Of a DNA stretch of 64,000 nt, positions 56,728 through 64,000 are shown piece by piece. The stretch lies in the NCBI RefSeq assembly GCF_020536995.1, contig NC_068360.1:85232207-85296206 (forward strand). The letters are read 5' to 3'. This DNA comes from Dreissena polymorpha. Lineage: Eukaryota > Mollusca > Bivalvia > Myida > Dreissenidae. Under the pieces are notes generated by a model. It was not told the DNA's origin. It made no database searches and was given only the letters and a program-made list of their open reading frames with translations. Each line of letters opens with the position of its first letter. Position 1 is the stretch's first letter. A program made the position numbers and the translations under genes.

Positions 56728-56940
56728 CCCCCCCCACAAAATTTTTGTACCCAATTTTTTTCGTACCCAATTTCTTTTTCGTACCCAAATTCTTTTTCGT
56801 ACCCAATTTTTTTTCGTACCCAATTTTTTTTCGTAACCAAATTGTTTTCGTACCCGAATTTTTTTGGCATAATTTTTGTACCCAAAATTTTCGTACCCAT
56901 TTTTTTCGTAGCCAAAATTTTCGTACCCACATACACAATT
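56728..56940. repeat. ~16-bp array of 'tttttcgtacccaatt'
   Basis: About twelve copies with variable T-run length; CGTACCCA is the fixed core. It follows copy 2 of the duplicated block by 240 bp and is denser than the array at its end. Open frames on both strands are repeat artefacts (VPNFF on plus, GTKK on minus). Confidence 0.9.
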
Positions 56941-59830
56941 ATGGTGATGTAGATAAACTTAAATTGACGCTTTTATATCCATCCTCTTCAAAAGCATCGT
57001 CACACCAGTACTGTCAGTACTTTGATTTCATATTGCTGGTCATAAACCTATAGATACAAAACAGAAAACCAAAAGAAGAATGGAAGTGAAATTAAAACAT
57101 ATGAGTCAACCGGCCACAAGCGAAGTATCCGTACATATTTTAAATATTTATGCGCGCGTTCTTCGAACAAACCTGTTTTAGTGGTTTGTCGGGCATTGCT
57201 ATTTGATTCGATTATTAACAGTATTGAGGATCATCGCGCTCATGCTTAATACATTAGTCAATATGGTGGAATAATTCTTGTTAAGGTTCATGGGGGGGAT
57301 AAAATTCATTAAAACTTCGCTTTGGTTTTTCTTCATTGAATGTGGTACAATATGGTCAAACTATATATCATTTTAAAGCTAAAGACGGATAGAATAACAT
57401 AAACACATTTTTGACATTCAATATTTGTGTGCTTTATTCGTATTTTGGTTTAAAACCAATACTTTTTTACACTAATTTACAAAATCTCAATCTAAAGTTA
57501 GGAATGATATGCACTACCTTAAGTTGAATAAATACAAAGCTATATACATATACAAGGTCAAGTTAGCAACATTTCACAGAAAATTATTGTCATAAAACAA
57601 CAAATGAGTTTTTATTCAACTGCCTTTTTTGGATAAATATCCTAAACATAGTTCTAAAAATAACTAAAACGTAACTACTTTTTAACAATCCAGGTATGGT
57701 GGATAATAAGAGTCACAATTCTATTTCAAAGGCTTAACAATTTTGTTATTTACCTCTCAACCAAATTGCAAATTTTAAACCATCACAAATTGAAATAGAT
57801 TGCAGACGACATAAAAAATTGTAAAGGAATATAAAGAAATTGGCAAAACGATTGATTTTATATTTCGATTCCTTCTACCCATTTGAAAGCGTGGCCATCG
57901 CTGTGATCCGTAGAAAAACGTGCAAAACAAATCGGTCGAAACCACGTGCAGTGGTGAGAAAACCGGGTATGTGTATACACATACCTGAGATAACACATGC
58001 TTATTTTGACAGTTTGGTGGCAACTTGTAAAACAACTATTAACATTAATCAGCAAGAGATCGCACTAAATAACAGAAATGACCGCGTAGAGATATCATCA
58101 CTTACCCTATTTGAAATAGTTTCCAGCTGAAAATTGTCCCCCACACGTCTTTTTAGTTAATTTGTATTGTTTTTCTGGAGCCGAAGTGCATCTCACAGAA
58201 TATCCAACCAACTTCCGTTGTTTTCACTTTCGTTATTAAAAACTCCGTTTAAAAGAATTATTACTACTTTTAGATTGTTAAAGCGATGTATTATTATATA
58301 TTATCAATAGAATAGTATACCGTGATGAATTGAACGGAGTAATCTAGATCTTTCTGTCAGTCTGTAAGCGTACTATTTTATGCGCAATAATAAAGTATAT
58401 GTGATTCGACAACGATTGTAAACATTGGTGAAATGCTTCTTACATAGTTATTCTTTTGAGTGTTTATGAGGTCTGATCGTGCAGTTTGCAAACATCAACG
58501 GAAAGATTACAATCCAATGCATTTGTCATCGTCAACCGTATGGAATGTCAATTAGGCGATGAGTGAGTTTTTAGCATGTTTCTTTCTATTTTATTAATTT
58601 AAAAATGGCTGCCCCCATGGTGATGAAATGACATGTGTTCGAGTTTTGATATTTCTAGATATGCAAACTTTTTTTACTATTTAAGCGTAACTTGCCCTCG
58701 TCAATGTCGATATCATTCACTAGTTATATAATTTTCCGCCGAAATACGTGGAATAAACATGATTCAGATTTTTGAAAACAATGTATATTTTAGTGTTAAA
58801 ATCTCTTTGTATTTTGATTGATTTTGTGGATGTTATGATACGTTGATGTACAAAATTGGTAGCAGTTTGAAGGAAAAACATCCATTAAAGCATATATGTA
58901 TACATTATCAATGTGGCACTCTTCCTTTAGTCAAATTTGAGTTCAATGCTAGGGGTCCCACATTTTTCAAAATGAAGCCTCTACATGAACCTTAAATTAA
59001 TAAAAAAATAATATTTATCATATTTATCATGGTATTGTTGAAAACACATTAAGAATCTATTATTGACATACCATAATTATATCGCTGAATATCTTCATTA
59101 AACATATTTCTGATCTAAAGAAAATTCCAGTTCACATAGTTCACGCGATATATATTGTCTTACGTTTTCTTTTATGTTACTCGTTACCAATTTTAACGCA
59201 GGATATGTATGATATATTTTCTGCGAAAGGTGATCGACATGAAATGCTGACTTTATATGTTGCAAAAAACAGTGACTTGATACTTGATGGAATTTGTAGG
59301 ATACGTTAGCACTTTCATTGGGTGTCAATATTATTAAATATATAACTTACTAAACCATCTGATTAATGTTATTTCCAAATTCAATGTTTTAAATACCAAT
59401 ACAACAATACCTTCAAGAAATGTTGACAAAAGTATTAATTAGTGTTGGTGTCCATGTTCCTTTACTGTTATGTTGTGAAACACTCTCGTTAAAATGCGTT
59501 TTTATTTTATTTATGAAGCACACGCTGCGAAAGCTCAACGCCTGTTGCATGATTCCCGGACACAGCTGCGGTCTGATAAATGCGATAACACGATACAGAC
59601 AAACGGCAATCTAGAGTTTCCTCTATAAAAGCCGGAAAATGCCTATACATTCAAGAATTGTTTGTAAAACATATACACACATACTTACAGCAAAGTCGCC
59701 CTTTGACCTTCGTTTTAGATTGCTTGTTTTGAAAAACCTTGCGCTCATCCTTCGTCTAGTCTAGCTAGCATACTACCGGTGATTTGTTTGATCCTAAGCT
59801 TTCTCTAGATATTGTGTGGACACAATATTC
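56941..59830. other. 2.9 kb non-coding, with one 20-bp perfect palindrome
   Basis: AT-rich. At 57966-57985 GGTATGTGTATACACATACC is perfectly palindromic and lies in a locally GC-richer stretch (57880-57990) that has a donor-like CAGTG/GTGAGA. A 96-codon plus-strand frame there (57840-58130) is not protein-like enough to call. Confidence 0.45.
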
Positions 59831-59834
59831 TTAA

Positions 59835-60058
59835 CCCATTTAAGCCTAGTGGACTCTCCTATCCTTCTAAATTGGATCAATTTATTTCCAAAATTAGGGA
59901 TGCCTAGTATATTTATTTCTATATTTAGAATATTTCTTAGAGATTCATGTAAGCAAACAGCGCAGACCCCGATGAGACGCCGCATCACGCGGCGTCTCAT
60001 CTGGGTCTGGTGTACGCTGTTTGCCAATGCCCTTTTTTAGACGCTAGGCATAAATGGG
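59835..60058. mobile_element. piggyBac-type MITE, 224 bp, TTAA target site
   Basis: TTAA on both sides (59831-59834, 60059-60062). Ends CCCATTTAAGCCTAG and CTAGGCATAAATGGG. Inside is a strong GC-rich hairpin (gatgagacgccgc / gcggcgtctcatc) at about 59973-60003. The TTAA duplication and CCC..GGG ends fit piggyBac non-autonomous elements. Confidence 0.85.
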
Positions 60059-60186
60059 TTAAGTTACAAGCCCATTAAACATTGATCATTGACTTCTGAA
60101 TAAATAAGCACCCTTCTTTATTCCCAAGTAACCAGCACAAGAATTAAGATGTTAGCAGGTGAAACGAATTTACTGACAAGCCCCAG

Positions 60187-60378
60187 TTATATTGGTCTTT
60201 GATATGGGAATCGAAAGCCATTCACATTGCCTGCCAAGTCACCATCGTACCTTATTGTGAAGTTGTATATCTGACATTCTCTATGTAAGGTGCAGAGATT
60301 AATGGGCGAGGGACCGGTCGATCTGCGGACTGGTACAAAGTAATACATCACCGCATCTTGGGCGGGGGACATAACAAT
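60187..60378 (-). CDS. Candidate terminal exon of an unidentified gene
   Basis: The minus-strand acceptor CGTTTTCTAG precedes 60378. The exon reads IVMSPAQDAVMYYFVPVRRS, TGPSPINLCTLHRECQIYNF, TIRYDGDLAGNVNGFRFPYQ, RPI and a TAA at 60187. It has two cysteines about eight residues apart, many aromatics and a YDGDLAGN motif, and is GC-richer than its flanks. It looks like the end of an extracellular or secreted beta-rich domain, which is impression only. An alternative donor GTACGA after TIR would make it internal. Upstream exons should lie to the right, but that region is repeat-dominated. Confidence 0.5.
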   Translation of the reverse strand: MVMSPAQDAVMYYFVPVRRSTGPSPINLCTLHRECQIYNFTIRYDGDLAGNVNGFRFPYQRPI

Positions 60379-61001
60379 CTAGAAAACGATCCCATGAGTG
60401 CGTTTGGAGGTTGGTCGGCGTAGCGGTCCTCGACTTAAGCCAGCCGATTGAACGGTAACTGGTTTGATAAGAATTATTAATATGTTCACTAAAGCATCAT
60501 TTGTTTGATAAACGTGTCGAATGAAAACTCCACTCGATATTTAACGTTAGGGTGACCACTCTAGGGATTTAGCCAGACTTAAAATGCAACATGGGCCTTA
60601 AAATCATCCGATTGCAACTTTGTGCACTTTAAGTGACTCGAGTGTGCTGCTTCCACTGAAGTACTTATATTAAAGAATCCACTAAACATATATTGAATGA
60701 GGTATATTCTTTATAACAAGAGCACCGCCTTGCGGGTGCAGACCGCTCATCTATTTTTCTTTTTAAAGGTGAAGGGACCTATCTCAATTTCAATCCCAAA
60801 GACGGGATGGGTGGAGTGGAGAGGGTGTATAGTGCGGGGGTGTGGTCATTTATTACATTATCTTCCAAAAATGAAAAAACAAACAAACACAAGAGCTGTC
60901 AGAGGACAGCGCGCTCGACTATTCGAGTGCTTGACATTATAACGTAAGCCATCATGGGGGAATTGTTCATATTCAATAATTTATAAGACGATCTTTCAAA
61001 A
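60379..61001. other. Non-coding with repeat-element starts
   Basis: 'aacaagagcaccgccttgcg' at 60717 and 'aacacaagagctgtcagagg' near 60886 look like truncated 5' ends of the hairpin-ended families. Nothing coding. Confidence 0.5.
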
Positions 61002-63796
61002 ACAAGAGGGCCATGGGCCCTAAGGCGCTCACCTGAGACCCAAAGGAACTAAACTATTCTGGGAAGGTGGAGTTCAAAATAATAAAAGAACTGAGTGCTG
61101 AGCAGACAGGCGGTAGTACAGACTTAGTGTGCTCTATTATTAAAATACGTTTTCACTGTTTTTGCATTCAAAGTTATTTAGAACAATCATACTCTGATTT
61201 TCAAGTAATACTGAATTTCACATATCATACATGACATCTGTATATAAAATTAATTAGAATAATCGTATTTCTAACTTTCACATAATACTGTATTTCACAT
61301 ATCATCCATGTAGGCCTACATGACTTATGTATATCAATCTGTATTTATGATTTCAAATGAAATTTCATACTTCATTTAAGAGTTAATTTTTGTTAATTAT
61401 TCACATTTGTAAGTGTTGTTTGTAAACAATTCCTCTACGCTTCTACTCTTTATTTACAACCAATGCAAAACTAAAATGCATTTTAATTGTGAAATTTATT
61501 CTCAAATACAAACTGCATTTAATATCATAAGTATCGCAAATAGTTGGTTTTAAGTACATTTTCTCTATCTCTTTAATTCTTAAACAAAGTATATCTGTAA
61601 TATGATATGTGTACATGTAGACACGATAGTTTTTTGTCAATAAATGTTTAACAGTAAAGTTGGAAAATATTTCAATCTATTTTTTATTGATCAATATAAT
61701 AGAATTTTGACAACAGCTGTTGCCTAAGCTGTAAGGGATATTTTTACGTACATATCTTTACTTTTTCTCCTTGATAGTCATAATATACACGTGGACTTTG
61801 TGATAGTTATAAGTTAAATAATAGCCATATTGAGTAAGTTCAATCAGGCATCACTGTACTTAAAGCAAAGAAATATTAAATATCACGCCCATTAAATTTA
61901 TATATATTGTATAAACCTTTCTTGGAAATATATAAGTACATAATTTTGCTATTTCAAGAGCTTGCTTCAATGTTGTAATTTGTTCTTTTTATGCAGTCAG
62001 CATGCTGATTTTTATATGAAAATAAATGCCAGCCAGATGTATTTGTGTTTACCTCTATATTGATACCACTGTATAGCAATTGCTGTTCCATGCTGTTCAC
62101 TGCAAAGGACTGTAAACAAGGGGTTAGGCATCAAGCAACTGTCAGAGATAATGAGGTACCTGCTGTGGCTAATGGTTATTTCATTGGTCTGCGGTCATTA
62201 AATTACATACAACAAAATGTGTGAAACGTGGTCAGCACAGGAATTTGGGGCCTGACTAAACTGTTATATACAGTTGTCTCTCCCCTAAGTAATTTTCTGT
62301 GAAATCAATATTACTATTTAAAATTTTGAGATTATTTAATAAAGGGTTTTCAGATGGCAAAAATGTGTTTGTTGCATTTCCTCCCCAACCAATCATAAAC
62401 ATTAGATTATCCTCTTCAGAAAGGAACAAAAATAAATTTATTTTTTTTGGCAATTTAACTGTATATCTTATCGGCAGAATTAATATTCACATGACTGCAT
62501 GGAGATCATGAATATCATAATATGCATAAATTTCATTCAACGTGTACATCGGTAATTTCATAGTAGAGTGTAAACAAGGTTACACTATAATTAGCCATTT
62601 CAAGCCATGTTTTTCAACAGACCGCGGCCATAAAGGAACTCGGCCTAGATATCATAACAAGATATCCATAAAACCAATGTTTTGACCAAGTTTCATGATG
62701 ATTGGACAAAAAAATGTGACTTCTAGAGTGTTCACAAGCTTTTTTTTTACTATACAAATATAAGGAAAAAGACCCCCCCCCCCCCTGGCGGCCATGTTTT
62801 TTTACCGATCAGAACCATTTTCAAACTCAACCATCATACCCAGGAAACATGTTCTGACCAAATTTCATGAAGATTGGGCAAAACATGTGTCTTCTAGACT
62901 AGCTGTTCACATTTTTTTCACTATATACTTATAGAGAAAACTGCCACACCCCCTGGCGCCCATGTCTTCCCACCTATCATGACCATTTACGAACTCGTCC
63001 GAGATATCTATAAAATCGATATTTAGACAAAAATGTGTATTCTAGAGTGTTCACAAGCTTTTTTTACTATATAAATATAAGGAAAATGACCCCCCCCCCA
63101 TGGTGGCCATGTTTTTTTACCGATCCGAACCATTTTCGAACTCAACCGTCGTATCCAGGAAACAAATCTTCTAACCAAATTTCATTAAGATTGGAACAAA
63201 AATGTGACTTCTAGAGTGTTTACATATTTTCACTAAATACATATAGAGAAAACTGCCCCGCCCCCTGGCGACCATGTTTTTTCACTGATCTGGACCATTT
63301 TCAAACTCGTCCAAGATATTAATGCAACCAATGTTTTCACCAAGTTTCATGATGACTGGGCAAAAATTTTGACTCAGAGTGTTCACAAGGTTTCTCTATT
63401 GCCATATAAGGAATACTGCCCCGCCCCCCCCCCCCCCCCCCTGGCAGCCACGTTTTTCAACTGACCGGAACCATTTTTGAACTCCACCAACATATCACTT
63501 AGACAAACATTTTGACAAAGTTTGGGCATCAAATGTTACTTCTACAGTGTTCACAAGTTTTTTCTTTTTTTTTTGACATAGTGACCTAGTTTTTGACCCA
63601 GCATGACCCAGTTTCGAACTCAGTCGAGGTATCATTGGGACAAATGTTCTGACCAAGTTTCATGAAGATCGGACAAGAAATGTGGCCTCTAGAGTGTTCA
63701 CAAGGCAAAATGTTGACGACGAACGACGCACGGACGACGGACAAAAGGCGATCCCAAAAGCTCACCATGAGCACGTTGTGCTCAGGTGAGCTAATA
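61002..63796. mobile_element. Hairpin-ended repeat element with long internal array
   Basis: Begins 'aacaagagggccatgggccc' and 'gcgctcacctgag'. Ends with 'gctcaccatgagcacgttgt' and 'gctcaggtgagctaa', so GCTCACCTGAG/CTCAGGTGAGC form sub-terminal inverted repeats with a hairpin near the 3' end. Between about 62640 and 63720 the phrase 'gttcacaag' recurs about every 145-174 bp with 'accaagtttcatgatgattg' and 'actgccccgccccc'. Positions 61080-62600 are AT-rich with nothing recognised and may be an unrelated insertion, so the two ends may belong to different copies. Confidence 0.55.
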
Positions 63797-64000
63797 AAAA
63801 AAGGAAAAAAATATATAATTTTTTTTTTTTTTTTGGGGGGGGGGGGGGGGGAGTTGAGAGGGGATATAATATGGGGTGTGGTCATTTATTAGACGATCTT
63901 TCACACAAAAAAGGAAAACAATTTATTTTTTGGGGGGGGGGGGTGAGAGGGGGTATAATGTGGGGGGCGGGTAATTTATTAGATAATGTTTGAAAAATAT
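63797..64000. repeat. Poly-T/poly-G tracts with 'gagagggg-tataatgtgggg' doublet
   Basis: Two similar blocks (63815-63895 and 63915-63985) of T-run, G-run, 'gagaggggatataatatggg' and 'tcatttattagacgatcttt'. A relative lies at 60820-60860. Runs of up to 18 G, where base calling is unreliable. Confidence 0.7.

Noticed and set aside
56593-57053. Overlapping frames of 76-135 codons on both strands
   Set aside because: Translations of the CGTACCCA array.
57840-58130. 96-codon plus-strand frame
   Set aside because: Composition is not convincing, with no acceptor or domain; the overlapping minus-strand frame is equally long.

Overview
The window looks like intergenic and intronic DNA from a bivalve mollusc, most likely a heterodont such as Dreissena. 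That attribution is inference. It rests on the AT-rich, intron-rich, very repeat-dense composition and on repeat families I associate with bivalves: ~146 bp arrays carrying TGACCTTGA, palindromic MITEs, and elements ending in a hairpin followed by 'gggggcataa'. No bacterial features, rRNA or CRISPR array are visible. Complete gene models are absent; what can be supported is exons.

Layout. 1-5.5 kb: AT-rich DNA with TA microsatellites, a hammerhead-like core, and a well-supported 3'-terminal coding exon (3793-3913, +). 5.5-7.4 kb: a 1.9 kb element with ~105 bp terminal inverted repeats and a nested triplet-repeat hairpin. 7.4-11.6 kb: featureless. 11.8-14.1 kb: two 59-bp arrays bracketing a ~143-bp array. 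14.1-23 kb: mostly hairpin-ended repeats lying in the introns of a minus-strand gene.

17.5-27.1 kb (-): the best gene of the window. It has a tyrosine-recombinase-like exon (23935-24802), a 75-nt acidic exon (23023-23097), a 129-nt exon (20267-20395) and a last exon with a Myb/SANT-like C-terminus (17557-17765). All junctions keep the same intron phase. Upstream of it, five tandem copies of the 129-nt exon sit in a 399-bp repeat (25.4-27.1 kb). 27.9-33.2 kb (+): a second array of duplicated acidic/serine-rich exons (three of type A, four of type B) in various states of decay. 33.7-37 kb: satellite-like repeats, a small minus-strand ORF behind an NRF1-type promoter, and a plus-strand zinc-ribbon-like ORF. 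38.5-41.3 kb: a 2.8 kb Mutator-like element with a perfect 9-bp target duplication and nested MITEs.

42-56.5 kb: a 100-N gap, then 3.7 kb that recurs almost exactly at 52.7-56.5 kb, each copy carrying a CRE-containing promoter-like segment. Between the copies lie a first coding exon with a consensus donor (46709-46996), nested inverted-repeat elements, and a Helitron-like element with TC...CTAG ends inside another MITE. 56.7-64 kb: a (TTTTCGTACCCA)n-like array, a piggyBac-type MITE with TTAA ends, a candidate minus-strand exon (60187-60378) and a long array ending in the hairpin 'gagcacgttgtgctc'.

The genes cannot be tied into one pathway from this window. The strongest biological signals are the opposite-strand arrays of phase-compatible tandem exons around a tyrosine-recombinase/Myb gene, and the repeated reuse of one architecture (hairpin end plus ~146-bp internal repeats, often loaded with nuclear-receptor half-sites) by sequence-unrelated repeat families.
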